Origin: Nephrocerus scutellatus
Lineage: Eukaryota > Arthropoda > Insecta > Diptera > Pipunculidae
Length of the DNA: 64,000 nt
Assembly (NCBI GenBank): GCA_947095585.1
Contig: OX352764.1
Span: 5,193,001 to 5,257,000, forward strand
Direction: 5' to 3'
The position numbers and the translations under genes are program-made. Below are positions 43,880-55,867 of this stretch, piece after piece (within the stretch, counting starts at the first letter, position 1; the number at the start of each line of letters is the position of its first letter). The notes below the pieces were generated by a model, which did not search any database, was not told where the DNA came from, and saw nothing but the letters and a program-made list of their open reading frames with translations.

Positions 43880-45870
43880 GGAAAGGATGACAAGGACACG
43901 ACAGGACTAAATAGATCTCTTTTACCGTTTTAATCTCCAGTCGTTAATTTTCATCTCTGAAACTAAAAAATGGAAAAAATATGAAAACGCAGAGAAGTAC
44001 TTATTTTCATCGTCATTCGTCCGTTCGTTCGTTCATTTCGCTAAAAGGATGTTTGTTGGTTTCTGAATAATTTAAATTTCTATCTTTCTTCTTCCTTTTC
44101 TTTATTTATTTTTTGCTTATTTCTCTTTTATTTTTGGGGGCTTTGTTTACCTGGCCTGTGCAATTTTTATTCATTTTTTCCTGGCGGCCTGCATTGTATA
44201 CGATACCGATTCTGATTCCGAGCTGATAATCTTTGCGATGATAGGTTCAAGGAGAACTAAGCATTTATCTTTAGGATTATTTGATAACACAAAGGGTGTA
44301 TATTTGTTGTCAAAGGACAGGTTGATTACTTCAGGTAGCGATTTTCTTTTATCAGTAAGGGTAAATATGAAATCGGCCTTGTTCTAAGACACTCTTCGAG
44401 GATGAAACAAAGACATTAGAAGCGATTTATGGCAACTTATATTAGAAAGCATGTAACTTCCGAACGGACCTTTAATTTATTCTTAAAATATCGCAAGTAC
44501 CGCGTTTATGTAATCGGATTATTTCCAATATGCAACTTATAACGAAATATCGCATAGTTCCATACGCGAATGGTGTTTCTTTACGAAACATTCCATTCCA
44601 TCCGTTTGCATAAAAGAAAAAGGTTGAACTTCTTCTAGCTAACGCCTTCCTGAATGCGCTTCCTGTTTGCTGTACTGTGATGGTATATCCTACATATGCT
44701 GTAGTGGTGGTGGTGCTATACGTCCTGGTATATAGTTCCAACATGCACCAATATCAATACATCATTTAAAGAGGGACATAACAACGTGGTATCCGACAGG
44801 AAACACATGCTGAGATAATAGGATGTGTGCCGTTTCCGTTTTGCAATAACTCAAAAAAGTGCAACGGGGATTCCTTGGCAACTTTCTTTCCTTCGACCAT
44901 TGCAGAAATTCTTGCTCAACGTTTATGAGAATTCTTTGAAGCAGTCGTAATATATCCTGTTTGCTACCGATGTGGAATCATTGAAGGTAATCGAGCATAG
45001 ACGTTCGTTATTCGAAGCATTTGGAAAGCTGCCTACTTTTGCCGGTTTGTAATGTTCGATTGCGTAACAAGATTGTGTAGATTTGTGCTGGAATTTCCTG
45101 ATATTTTTAAAAATAAATCTATACACAGGACGAAGTTGCTGTAGTTGGAAAAGTATTTTTGAATTTTTCCTTATTGCACAACTTGCGCGATAATTTAATA
45201 AACGATGCGCGATATTCGTCCTTTGCTTTGGAATTTTTAGTTTTGTATGGAGCTTGACAATAGACAGAGGGACATAATCAGGTTATCCATCAGTTTACCG
45301 CTGAGCTTACTTGCATGAACCTTTGCACCGTCCATCTTTAGCCAGGACGAAGCTCTACCTGTGTGCATGGTAATAACTGTCATAGAAAAGGCTCCTTCAT
45401 GACGATTTGTTTCTCGTTCGCTCCATTTAATGGCCGTAAAATTGTCTGCCAAAGTGTTGGGAGTCGGTGGAAAAGTTTCTCATGATGGTTGGGACGATGA
45501 CGGCGACGGCAGCTAGAAGGCATTCGGAACGCGACGCTTCCTCCTCCAAGTTCGTATAAAGAGAGAGAGAGCCAAACTTTAATCCTTCGCCGACAATTAA
45601 AAGGACGAACTTAATTTGCCCAGTTTTTGTGTGCCACCTACCTTTTAGCTACCTTTGTAAGCAGCCAGGCTACAGGCTATTGCAGCGAGATGGTGAAACT
45701 AATTTGGAATGCAGCAGCACCACCTCCGCCGCTTGTGTGTTAGTGCACTGTTAAGTACAAGGATTATGCCTTAAGTAGATAATGAGACAGAAAAGTACTT
45801 GAAGCTTATCTCCTAATGCACGCAAATTCGCAAATTTGGATGTTCGGTTGGCTGCGAATGCATATCCTAT
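43880..45870. other. Unassigned DNA
   Basis: No gene or known repeat is seen over 2 kb. A short GA run lies near 45562-45572. Confidence 0.4.
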
Positions 45871-45875
45871 GCACA

Positions 45876-46423
45876 GGGTGTTTCTACAAATTTGTGTAAA
45901 GTGAACGACGACATGAAGTAGTGTAGCAACCCATCCTCATCTCTCAATGTCACTCTTCATAAACTTTGCAACCTGAATTGGGTTTTATTTAGTTAGGAGT
46001 TTTGCGAACTTTGTATTCGATAGAAGTTGCAAGAGATTTTCCGCCAGGTTAGTACGCCAGAGTTTTACTGGAAGAGGATACGAAGCAAAGAAGATGGAAG
46101 TTCACAATGGGATCTTATAATACATTAGGTGGTTAGTATATTGGATTCCTACGCCTAAGGTTTGAAGTTCGAATCTCAGAAAAACACGAAAAAGCCTTTG
46201 TCACTGACTGAATGTCTGACAAACGTCAGAGAGCAATAACTGCCTTGATGATTTATTAAAAGATTCCTAGCTTTTGGCGCATATAATCGTCCATCTGAGC
46301 AAGTCATCCGTCGAGCTTTGGATATATTTCGAAACACATTTGGATGGCCTTGATCTGGACGAGATGTGGTTTCTACAAAACGATGCTACATGCCATATGG
46401 CGACGGCAAACATCGACTTATTT
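45876..46423 (+). mobile_element. Mariner-like element remnant, internally deleted and nested
   Basis: The left end ACAGGGTGTTTC at 45876 resembles the inverted repeats of mariner-like elements. After a SINE insertion, codons for AYNRPSEQVIRRALDIFRNT (46280-46340) match the N-terminal region of the 258-1343 transposase (HNRPSETTIKN). A frame change then leads directly to LDLDEMWFLQNDATCHMA (46351-46405), the second catalytic block. Roughly 190 residues between them are deleted. The remnant stops at 46423, where a minus-strand CR1-like LINE begins with its poly(A) end. It is clearly inactive. Confidence 0.75.
46120..46265 (+). mobile_element. SINE fragment with promoter boxes
   Basis: TGGTTAGTATATTGG (A-box region, near 46131) and GTTCGAATCTC (B box, near 46168) resemble the SINE head. 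GAATGTCTGACAAACGTCAG followed by AGCAATAACT matches the body of the 59121-59405 copy. The distal half of the SINE is missing and the tail is ATTTATTAAAAG. It interrupts the mariner remnant at 45876-46423. Confidence 0.7.
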
Positions 46424-48530
46424 TTTTTTTATAATTCGCGCACGCTTTATAATGCTCGGCTATATGCTTGGCACAGCGTGGGCGTTAAGGAAAAGGAGGA
46501 GAAAAGTCTATGAGCTTATGGTTTGAATGCTTGTGGATCATAGAGATGTAGAAAGACAGGGCTTGGCAGAGCATTCCACGTACGTACGTGTTGTACGACT
46601 GAAGAATGAATCTCTGAACTTAACTGTACGTCCGACGATGGGCTTAAGAGTAAGCTGATGAGCATTTAAAGCACAACGAGTATTGTGGTTGAATACAGGG
46701 AGAGGTGGCATGCAACTGGCTATTTCTCTTGAGCATCGCTGTTGGAAGAATCGATAAAACAGTGACAACCAGTAAAGCGTTCCTGCGGTGTCCAAGCAAA
46801 TCAATTCAATTTGGAATGCTTTCGTCACCGATAAGTTTTATCGCAAGGTTTTGTATTCTATCTAGCTGATGCAAGGTAGTTCTAGGCGCACCAGACCAGA
46901 TATGACAATTATACTCAAGTTTATGGCGAATAAAGTGCTGTGGATAGTAGCCAGATCAGAAGGAGTGAAATATTTCTTGCACCGTGTTAGAAAAAGTAAA
47001 CATTTCGCAGCATTTTTGGCGGCGGTGAATATGTGGTCATTCCAACGAATCATGTCGTTAACGCACATACCGAGAGAATTGCAAGTTTTTCAGTTTCCTC
47101 GATGCAAGTGCCATTCATGGATAACGGACAAGAGATCATTAATAAAAATGATAAAGAGCGTCGGAGACAAAACAGAGCCCTGGGGAACACCACCATTTAT
47201 CTAATATATTTTAGACTTGAAACCGTCCAAAACAACTTGAATTACGCCGAAAGAATACATTTAAGTGCTATGGCTCGGTACGAAGAAGGAGACGACGGCT
47301 CGCCTTTTTTGTGTATTGGTTAGACAAAGTTTTCCAACTTCTCCGGAAGAGTCCAGAAGAATAGGATTGATGGAAAAGCTTACGCAATGGTAATGGCAGC
47401 TTGAAAGAACTAATGGGGAAATACCATCTGGCCCAGCGGATTTGTGAGTGTAGAGATCGTTTAAAACTCTAGCAACTGCACGAGTACGAATGAAGATCCA
47501 TCCCATAGAGTGTTTAATACTCGGAGGTGCAGGCGGTAACAATACACAATCTGGAAGTGTAGAGCTAAGTGCAAAATGCGCAGCAAACAGGTTGACCTTG
47601 TCTATAGAGATGACAGCTGGAATATCTTTATAAATGAGCGTATGAATCGACGACGAGGCTGTATTTCACGATTTCTTATCACGAATGACCAAAAATTGTT
47701 ACTGCCTTTGGGACATTGTAGTATTTTTTTGCCTCAATACAATTCTGGCTCGTTTAAAATTCGTTCGGTTTTCCTCAGTAGGGTTTGCTTTGTAAAACCG
47801 AAAGCATACCTCTCTTATCCTAGAAGCCTCTTTACAGCTCGAGTCATACCATCCATTCTCCTTTGGTTTGACGTATACCTGGATGGGATAAAGTCTCTCA
47901 TACCAATAAGGATAATGGTTGTGATTGCATCAGCGGCGTCCACTTTGCTATCACGAAACAATTTCGACCAGTTAACTCTCCCAAAGAAGTTGTTAAGGCC
48001 GTCCCAATTGGCCTTCTCGTATTGCCATACTGTTTTTTGGGAGTTTTATCTCCAACTGCGTGATTTATTAACGAAAAATTAGCTGATACAAGACAATGGT
48101 CAGACGAGCCTAGAGGCGATAATACATTGACGGAGTAATTATCAGGACGAGGGGTAAGGAACATATCAACGGTGTTCACCGAATGATTTGCAATGTCAGG
48201 TATTCTTGTAGGCTCAATTACAAGGTGATTTAATTCAGCGAATATCTCAACGTACCTTCCCTCGGGTGTTATCTTTCCAGAATGGCGAAGCTACCCAGAA
48301 TTGTGTACATTGAAATCGCCCCCAAAAACGATTTCAGTTTTACGATACTCGTATTTTGTGACAATTCTTAGAATGGAATCAGACAGTGCATCAAACTCGC
48401 TCTCAGTTGAAACACTGTCTAACTTGGGGCTCCTATACAGGAAACAATAGTAAATGCTACGCCCTTGAATCTGCACTCTCAACCATATGAAATTAAATTG
48501 AGGTAAAAGCTGGACGGCAACATCACTACG
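46424..48530 (-). mobile_element. CR1-like non-LTR retrotransposon with poly(A) end
   Basis: From high to low coordinates on the minus strand: an APE endonuclease (IYYCFLYRSPK and FGGDFNVHNSG, 48291-48450; LSPLGSSDHCLVSANFSL, about 48060-48115). The RT start THKSAGPDGISPLVL is near 47415-47460 and VGKLCLTNTQKRRAV near 47300-47340. GVPQGSVLSPTLFIIFINDL is near 47145-47205. The frame then jumps to NDMIRWNDHIFTAAKNAAKC and RCKKYFTPSDL (46940-47060), so the YADD region is deleted. The C-terminal VGRTVKFRDSFFSRTTR lies near 46585-46640. The 3' end is GCGCGAATTATAAAAAAAAA at 46424-46443 on the complement. Frame shifts make it inactive. A second 3' end of this family is at 55586-55735 and another copy at 30100-31465. 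Confidence 0.85.
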
Positions 48531-48539
48531 GACATAAAT

Positions 48540-48865
48540 TGCGAGTCAGCAATTTATGCGCCGATACAGCAGAGGAGTGCTCTGCGAAGCTGAACAGAAT
48601 TGGTGAAGTCAACAAGTTATGCATGTACTAGGTGACAGGACACACTTACTTAGAAGGCAACGTACCAGCGGATACGCTTACGAAAAAAGGGACGGAATTC
48701 CGTTACTAGAGCCAGAACCAATTTGTGACAAAGACTACCATATAATGCGCGAAGAAATGCAAAGAAAAGATACAGCATCCACTGCCACTGTAAGATGAAA
48801 AGATCTCTAAGCAGAAGTAATTAAAGAATCATTACGGGGTTCCTAACAAGACATTGTAGACACCT
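48540..48865 (+). pseudogene. Non-LTR retrotransposon RNase H tail fragment
   Basis: The plus strand gives CSAKLNRIGEVNKLCMY then a stop and VTGHTYLEGNVPADTLTKKG (48635-48694), the C-terminal RNase H block with H and D conserved and E replaced by V in GNExAD. A worn tail including SLRGFLTRHCRHL-like codons follows to about 48860. It is opposite in strand to both neighbours. Confidence 0.65.
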
Positions 48866-48867
48866 AG

Positions 48868-49715
48868 GTTAGGTTAGGTTGAAGTGCCAATCAGTCAAGA
48901 CCGACGCACTTAGACCATGAAGACAACCCCACGCCTACTCGTTGAACCACTTGGAGCTTCGTACGAAGCGCAAGAGACTATTAATATCAATGTGGGTTAG
49001 ATCGTTGAGATCGTTGAAAAAGAACGCTCCTAGATAGAGCTTCCGCCTATTCGAGAGGGCTGGGCACGTACAAAGTAGATGGAGAGTGAATTCCTCCTCC
49101 TCCTCCTCATCCATGCAGCTTCTGCAGAAATCGTTGGAAAAGACTCCTAGTTTTTCTGCATGCTTGCCTATGAGACAGTGTTCAGTTATGACACCTACAA
49201 TTGCACTAATGTGCAGTCTGTTTTGAGAGATCAAACACTTAGAGCGTTTCGGATCTAGTTTGGGCCAGATCTGCTTCCTTGCTATGCAAGTGTACCGTAT
49301 GACCTGTACCTGGATGGGATGGTAGCCTGGAAGTTTTTGTTTAAGTGGAGCTGCGGACTACAATGATCTGCCCAGCTTATTAGCTTATTTAGAGCATTCT
49401 GCAGAAGTTCTTTCAAGGTGTGTGGGTGCTTTTCTGAGACGGCTATGGCAACGTCATCCGCATCACTCCGCATCCCTCCACCCTCAGGCGAACCAGCAGC
49501 TCATCCACCGCCAGGTTCCAAAGAAGTGGGGACAGGACACCTCCTTGTGGGGTGCCTCTGCTGACAAATCTTTTGGCAGACGACAAAAGAAGTTAAGAAT
49601 TGAAGAGGCAGCTACAGGCTTTGTGGAGAAGCGGAGCAACGATCCGTCAGAGAACTCACCAAATTTTGGAATTTACGCGACATTCACTGAACCCACTACA
49701 TATCATTAAGCATCT
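48868..49715 (-). pseudogene. R1/LOA-like element: RT core joined to zinc knuckle by deletion
   Basis: On the minus strand GTPQGGVLSPLLWNLAVDEL (49497-49556) is an intact RT block, followed after a small frame slip by DADDVAIAVSEKHPHTLKEL (about 49410-49470) with a catalytic ADD. The frame then jumps within about 100 bases to SRYRSYGTLA. After another shift come RLHISAIVGVITEHCLIGKH and FSNDFCRSCMDEEEEEEFTL (49085-49145) with the CTCPAL tail. The RT thumb and the entire RNase H domain are missing. The 3' end carries AACCTAACCTAAC (complement of 48868-48884), which may be the element's repeat tail. Confidence 0.8.
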
Positions 49716-49719
49716 AAGA

Positions 49720-51525
49720 GCCATTGGTATGGAGGGGGAGTATAGATCAATAGATCCGGATGGGTCGCAGTGGGATGTACTGTAGCATCATCCTATTTCT
49801 CATCATCATCTACACACATATAACTTTTATTGATGACTGGAGCTATTTGCTGAAATTCAAGCTGCGAAGAATTTTCCTGAAGGATTCAGAAAGTAGCATG
49901 AGTGTGCACCAAACATGATACATAAAATGCATGCTACTGTATGACAGATACTATCACCACAATGATGCCTCGCATGTGGTTAATAATTGATTGCAATCAG
50001 GCAAGAGGAGTAGCGTTGCGTAATTTATGGAATCTATTAACTGCTATTTATGCTACAAATTGCACAAAGAAATTGTTAGCTTTTTTGCAAATGAGTATGC
50101 AATGTGGGAGGATGGAAAAAAAACCAAAACCAATTACCTTCACCTGATGGTTCCGTTTTGATTAACCCAAAAAAAATAAACGTAATTCACAATTCATAAC
50201 GCACGGGGACAATCAGCCAGTTTTACAAAATTTCAATAAATTACCACAGGCACTCTGCTGTCCCGCCCCCAGATAATCATAATGGTAGTGTGCACATTCG
50301 GGGTTCCTATGCATTGTATAACAAATGCACATCCTGCTGACAATCTGCATTGATTGAACGTAACGAACGACACGCAGCGCAAGGACATGAATAATTTTTT
50401 AAACGAAACCAGGATTACTCGTGTTACGGATGGGCAAAAATACGAGTCAGTCAGTCAGTCAGTCAGTCAGTTAGTTTGAATGAATAATTAGCTCGTGATT
50501 TCGCTTGGCTTTTTTTTTTATATACATCACGCGTATATAGGTATCTCCCATATAACCAACCAACCAACCAACCGATATGATAAGCAGGATAACTCCAGAG
50601 TCGGTTGTGTTTCAACGAAAACGAGAATTACATTTTTATCATCTGTCATGGGTGGTGAGGTGGAGAGAAAAACGCCGATAGAAATCCTATTTTCCATTCG
50701 AACAGATAAGGATACAGCTCTGCCATCTTATCCATCCCACGCGATTGTGACACTCATATCAGGACGCACATCAGGTGGATTTGCAATTTTAATTGCATAA
50801 ATATTCATTTCGACATTTCCTGCAGGTATTCCCATCGGATTAGGGATTCGCATGCATGGTGGATGGAGCCCAAATACTGCACTGAAAGCAAAAAAAAGAA
50901 GCAAAGGATATGTAAAATGATAACCAAACATGACATAGAAAATTCGCATAAATTTTTTGCGAGAAGGACGTAGGTAAAATGCCTAAAACGTAATCACAGA
51001 CATAACACACACTGAGAAGAATTAATTTGGAGATCTTTCAATTGGGCCACAACCGGAAGATGGTTGGAGTTGCATGTGAGTTGATGCACTGAAGTTAAGC
51101 CACATATAGTGGAGGAGAGTGGTATCGTCTCCTGAATGCCGGTACACCTTTGCGTGTCTTATCTCACCGATCACTGTCAGCTAGAGGGGACATACTGATT
51201 GACATGTTGCGTTGCCGATATGCTGATTGGATTTTACATTTCCACTAAAATTTGCTCCTCGAAGGGATGAAAACTGGAAAGGCATGCAAACTGAAAAGGG
51301 ATGAAAACTGCATATACGATTCGTATAATGATCCCCGGATACATATTTGTCAGAAGAGACAATGTATAAAACAGCCTCTGTTGGTCAATTACTATGAACC
51401 ATTAGATTAGCTTAGGTTGGGGTCGGTGGCTGAATTCACAAACTTTTTTTTCTTCTAGCATTTCCTCCTCTGCCCATATGGCAGACGCTGCGACGTGAAA
51501 GATCTCTTGTATCTTAGGGTGTCTT
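49720..51525. other. Unassigned DNA
   Basis: A CAGT run lies at 50446-50473, and CCAA repeats near 50560-50573. No gene is recognised. Confidence 0.4.
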
Positions 51526-51529
51526 TACT

Positions 51530-52640
51530 TCCTACCTTATGAATCACAGTACATCCTTAGAAGGAGAATTTCTCAACTCCACTGTCGAGCATATTTTCTT
51601 GTGAAATATGCGTCTCCTTAACCAAAGAAATTCTGAGCATTCACAGAGAATGTGCTCGGATGACTTCTCATCTTCCGAGCAGAACCTACATTCTGTCATT
51701 GAGCGCACATCAATTTTGTTAAGGTGATATCGCATGCCACAATGACCTCTTAGAAAACTCACCAGCTTCCTAATGCTATCCCTATTAATATTAAGGATTT
51801 CTTGTAGAAAGGCCTAATTAATTGTTTGGATTGCCTAAGCCCCGGGACGCTTCCCCAGTAGGCCAGAAGAAGTTTGTGTTCCCAACAATTTATCAGTGCT
51901 GTTGCGGCAGTCCTGTTGACACCACAGTAGGGTTCAGCTCCGGAGCACCATTGCACCAGTTTGAGGTAGAAATATTGGACCTATTTATTATTATTAAATA
52001 TTACCTTCCGAAACAGTGTTCCCCGGCCATAATATCAGGGATAGTGCAGAACATGTCTCTTTCAGGAATTGAGCCAAGAATTTTCAGGTGACCAACATAG
52101 TCACCCGGTTTGTACCCGTATTCATGTTGCAGCTTAATAGCGCATCTAGCAGCCGTCATCCTAATGAAGATATGCAAGGGTTAAAGCCCAACAACAGCTT
52201 CTAATGCAGTCATAGGTCAGGTGCGCATGGCACCCCTTATACCTAGATAGGCAATTCTTTGTAGCTTCTGAAGCTTAGTTGTCTTTGTCAAACGATATCC
52301 GCGTACGTGATAATAGGTATCATCATCATTACATACATCCAATGTACCATTTTAGGATTTAGACCCCGAGCTCTGCCGTAGAGGCGTCTACTGGCTCACA
52401 AGGCTCTAGTGGCGGGTTCGATGACGGTCTTGATATAAGAACTCCAGTTAAGCCGTTTATAAAGAATGACGCCGAGATATTTAACCTCACTGGAAAAATC
52501 TAACGTGATGCCTTTGAGGACGAAAGGTCCCAAATCGACCAGTCTTTGTGTAGTAAAACACCTTGCATACCTATTCGCCAAATCGTCCGCATAACAAATG
52601 GCGATGTAGCCTGATCTGTCACAAAAACATTCCGAAAATC
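51530..52640 (-). pseudogene. LOA/R1-like element: RT active site, thumb and zinc knuckle
   Basis: GYIAICYADDLA (52570-52610) keeps the catalytic YADD. EVKYLGVILYKRLNWSSYIK follows near 52430-52490, then ASRRLYGRARGLNPKMVHW near 52350-52400. An ALEAVVGLYPLHIF-like thumb block is near 52170-52215. After a gap where RNase H is missing come ATALINCWEHKLLLAYWGSV and GLRQSKQLIRPF (51800-51900). The knuckle is CRFCSEDEKSSEHILCECSE (51630-51692). This is the same family as the plus-strand pieces at 18420-19440 and 20605-21110. Several stops and shifts are present. A 22-base plus-strand string at about 51959-51981 matches 18466-18487 in the wrong orientation. Confidence 0.82.
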
Positions 52641-52689
52641 TAATCCAAAAACCAAAAGAAATTATCAATAGTAACCCCTAAAAGATAGT

Positions 52690-54175
52690 AAAAAAAGTGA
52701 AATTACAAGAAACAAGAGGCCAACTCATAGTCAAATAGTTACGGTCCAATCCTAACATGAAGTAGTCGAATAGTCCAAATGGAAGAAAGTGGCTTTCAAG
52801 ATTATTATCGGCGCTCATTAGTGACAGTGACACACTCAAATTATTTACCATATTCATGCCCTTCAAGATGAAGAATCGAAAACCACCGACTACACATAAA
52901 ACTCACTCTCAAAGATGTGACCTTCAAAGGTTCAGAGTCTAATAGTTTTACATCCCCAACCACCCATAGGGGAGAATCCCTTCTAAGTTGCTGCGATTTC
53001 GTTATGTTTGTGATACAAAGATACAAATTGAGTTGTTATGATAAACTGTAATTAACAAACGCCCCAAGTGAATGTCACGAAAACCATCAATTATATCCTT
53101 AAGAAGCGAAGGAACGCTTACAAAATTTGCATAAAATCGACCCCACATCCCTCGCTTGTGACGGGGTTGTCGAAAAGACAGAACAATTCTTCTCGCATTC
53201 ACCCAGTTTCAGGCGGCAAAGCAATCGATTTAATTTCTTCATCATGTTCGGTGAGTGGGTGTGTGTTTGTATGTGGGGGTGTTTATGTGTTTAGCAAGGC
53301 CTAGCCTTATAGTAGGAAAGTTCACCGCAGTTTCAGCGTAGCCTACATTCCGGTCAAAATGGAACTTGTGTCGTGTAGAATGCTTTGCTTTTTTCCCCCT
53401 GAGAATCTGCACACAATTTTATAGCAGAAGGGGCAATGGATTCTGCGCATCTTATGTGGTGAATTTATTAATAGGGATGATGGTGAATTATTTTTTCATC
53501 ATGGGAAGTGTGTGTTGAGGTAAATTGCAAAAGAATGCATTTACATCTTTTTCTCATTGATAGCAATTAAAATTCTTTAAATGCTCACTGTCGTCTCATG
53601 GTACGAGTATCGGTATTGAAGGGTGGCTTTACTGACTTGACAAGTTCACCTTTGGGTTGGTTGGAAGGTTGCAGAATTTATCAGTAACCACCCGCATCAG
53701 TAGGTGAGGTGGAATAATATCCGTTTTGGTTTCTGTTTTAATTTTCGTTTGCGTTTTGCCACTGGGCGAACTATCAAGGGTGGTGGTGGGTGGTGGGTGG
53801 TTTGGTCGGTTTACCCTTTCACCATAGATTATTTTATAAACATTTTGTGCCAATTAGTAAGCTGGAAATTTGTTTAATATAAACTGCAAACAAACAGATG
53901 CGATAAAATTCAGTAATTACTCTGGACTTTTTGGCGACCTTCATTGCTTTTGGTTGGTCGCCCTCGAAACTTGAGCAAATATTGGTTCTGTTGATATACA
54001 AATTATCCAAATGAACTGTTACTATAGTGCAATGTAAATAAATAGAATGGAATTTTAGGTTACTTAGTTGCGAAGTAGCTTCATCCAGTGCAAAGTACAC
54101 ATTATCTATTGAGATTATCTCCAATAGAACGTGGTATTTTTGATTGCATCTCTGAGATTTTTCTTTAGCTTCGAA
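52690..54175. other. Unassigned DNA
   Basis: No supported gene was found. GGTGGGTGGT-rich simple sequence lies near 53780-53805. Confidence 0.4.
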
Positions 54176-54179
54176 AAAA

Positions 54180-55582
54180 TTGAAAATTGTGATGGCCAAT
54201 CAAACTGCCCTCGTACACCAAGTCTTGCTGGATGCTTGTTATAAGACAGTGCCAAGAAATGACACCTATTGTGGCACCAATATGCAATCTGTTTAGAGAG
54301 AGAGAGCGTTTCGGATCCAGCTTTAGCCAGATCTGTTCTGTCGCTACGCGAGTTGTCCCGTTTGACGACCTAATGTTAGTTTTCTCAATAGCGTCCAACT
54401 TTAACATGAGTTTGCATGTAGCGATCGGTATGCCTAAGGAATCATTTTCATGTAAAAGAGGCAGTGTAATTCCATTGTTCATTCGTCAGAATGTCTCTAT
54501 GCGCCGGGACCCAGCACAGGTAAATGTTGAACTGCTCCGCCATCTGCTTGAGAAATTATCGGCAGTCTAGGGTTTGTAGAGACGGTTTCTAGGGATCTCA
54601 AAGCAAATTGACTATATCCTTAGCGGATATAACATTTCTCTTCAGCCAAGGCATGACTTCCTTTATCGAAATTAATTCTGTTTGAAAAAAAACTGCAGTG
54701 ATTAGGAAGATGGAAAGAGAGACTAATTATTTGGCTTTTTAACAAGACACCTACGCCTACATCAGTTTCAGAACCGCCAGTATACAATCCAGAGAGTACC
54801 ATCCTCCCAGAACGATCTAGAGTGGATAGTGACTTGGAAGTTATTGCCGAACTGTAGTTGCGGAATGGTGTAGTCGTTGAACCCTTAATATACTCAGTAT
54901 AGAGAAGTGTCCGATTTCATTCTTGGTCCACGGAGAGATTACACTGAGGCAAACCGCTTTGCTAGCAGCTACTTGCCTACTGAAGATGTCGACTGGTGTT
55001 AGATTGAACAGAATGTCTAGTGCAGCGGAGGCGGTGGTGCAAAGTGTTCCGCTCATACATAGACAAGCCGATTGTTGGACACTGCTTAGCTTGTCGCGAT
55101 TTACTGCTTTGTCTAAGGCAGTCCACCAGCCAACCACACCGTTTAGCAGTGTAGGTCTTATTACCGGTATATATAGCCAGTGTGTAATGAGGGTTTGAAG
55201 ATCCCATTAGTCACAAATGGCTTTTTTGCGGGATAAGAGTGCCACTGTAGTTTTGCGAACTGGGCTTCTAGCTTAACTTTTTATCCAGAATAAGACCTCG
55301 ATCTTTGGCCTCATCCCAGAAGCATAAGCTTATGCCCTTTGTAGAGGGAGGGTCAACATTTCTAAGTTTTGTTTTATTGCTGTCTACTCCCAAGCCACAA
55401 CAATCTGCCCATCTAGTTAGCTTGTTATGTAAGTGTAAGAGTACCTTTAAGGTATTTGGGTGCTTTCCTGAGACGGCAATACCAACGCCATCCGCATAAG
55501 CGACCACTCTGCAGCCCTCCCTTTTCAGGCATATCACCAGCTCATTCACCACTAAGTTCCATAGAAGGGAAGATAAACCTTC
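54180..55582 (-). pseudogene. R1/LOA-like element ORF2: RT to RNase H
   Basis: The minus strand begins with a worn SPLLWN block and LVVNELVICLKREGCRVVAY. It continues with ADGVGIAVSGKHPNTLKVLL (55430-55500), where Gly replaces the second Asp of the RT active site. Next are KGISLCFWDEAKDRGLILDK near 55270-55345 and a thumb block SSVQQSACLCMSGTLCTTAS with LDILFNLTPVDIFSRQVAAS (54960-55090). RNase H starts as YTGGSETDVGVGVLLK (about 54735-54785), again with Gly for the catalytic Asp. The tail TLPLLHENDSLGIPIATCKL and LNRLHIGATIGVISWHCLI (54235-54470) precede the knuckle, which is missing. The upstream edge at 55582-55586 is cut by the poly(A) end of a CR1-like insertion. Confidence 0.83.
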
Positions 55583-55585
55583 ACC

Positions 55586-55735
55586 TTTTTTTTTATAATT
55601 CGCGCACGCTTAAATGGGTTTGCACCCTTATAATGCTCAGCTATATGCTTCGCACAGCGGAGGCGTTAAGGAAAGGGAGGAGAAAAGAGGAGGTGTCTAT
55701 GAGCTTGTGTTTTGAATGCCTGTGGATCAGGGTTT
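55586..55735 (-). mobile_element. 5'-truncated CR1-like element 3' end
   Basis: On the complement it ends GCGCGAATTATAAAAAAAAA, exactly like the element at 46424-48530. It encodes DPQAFKTQAH then a proline-rich LTPPLCEAYS tail. About 140 bases are shared, with a 25-base extra segment containing AATGGGTTTGCACCC. It lies against the RT block of the R1/LOA-like copy. Confidence 0.82.
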
Positions 55736-55867
55736 CGGGTTTTCTCTGCAAACTGATACATATAATGTCCACATATGTAGACACCAGCACCGAAGAGGAT
55801 AAAATACAATGGCAGCCACTTTTTCAACGGTTCTCAAACCTTTCTTTCAGCGATTCTTAAACTTTTC

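Noticed and set aside
47576..48082. A 168-residue plus-strand open frame
   Set aside because: It is antisense to the endonuclease and linker of the CR1-like element, whose minus-strand motifs are clear.
48866..48886. Interstitial telomere repeat (TTAGG type)
   Set aside because: Only three units, and positioned at a LINE 3' edge; better explained as an element tail.
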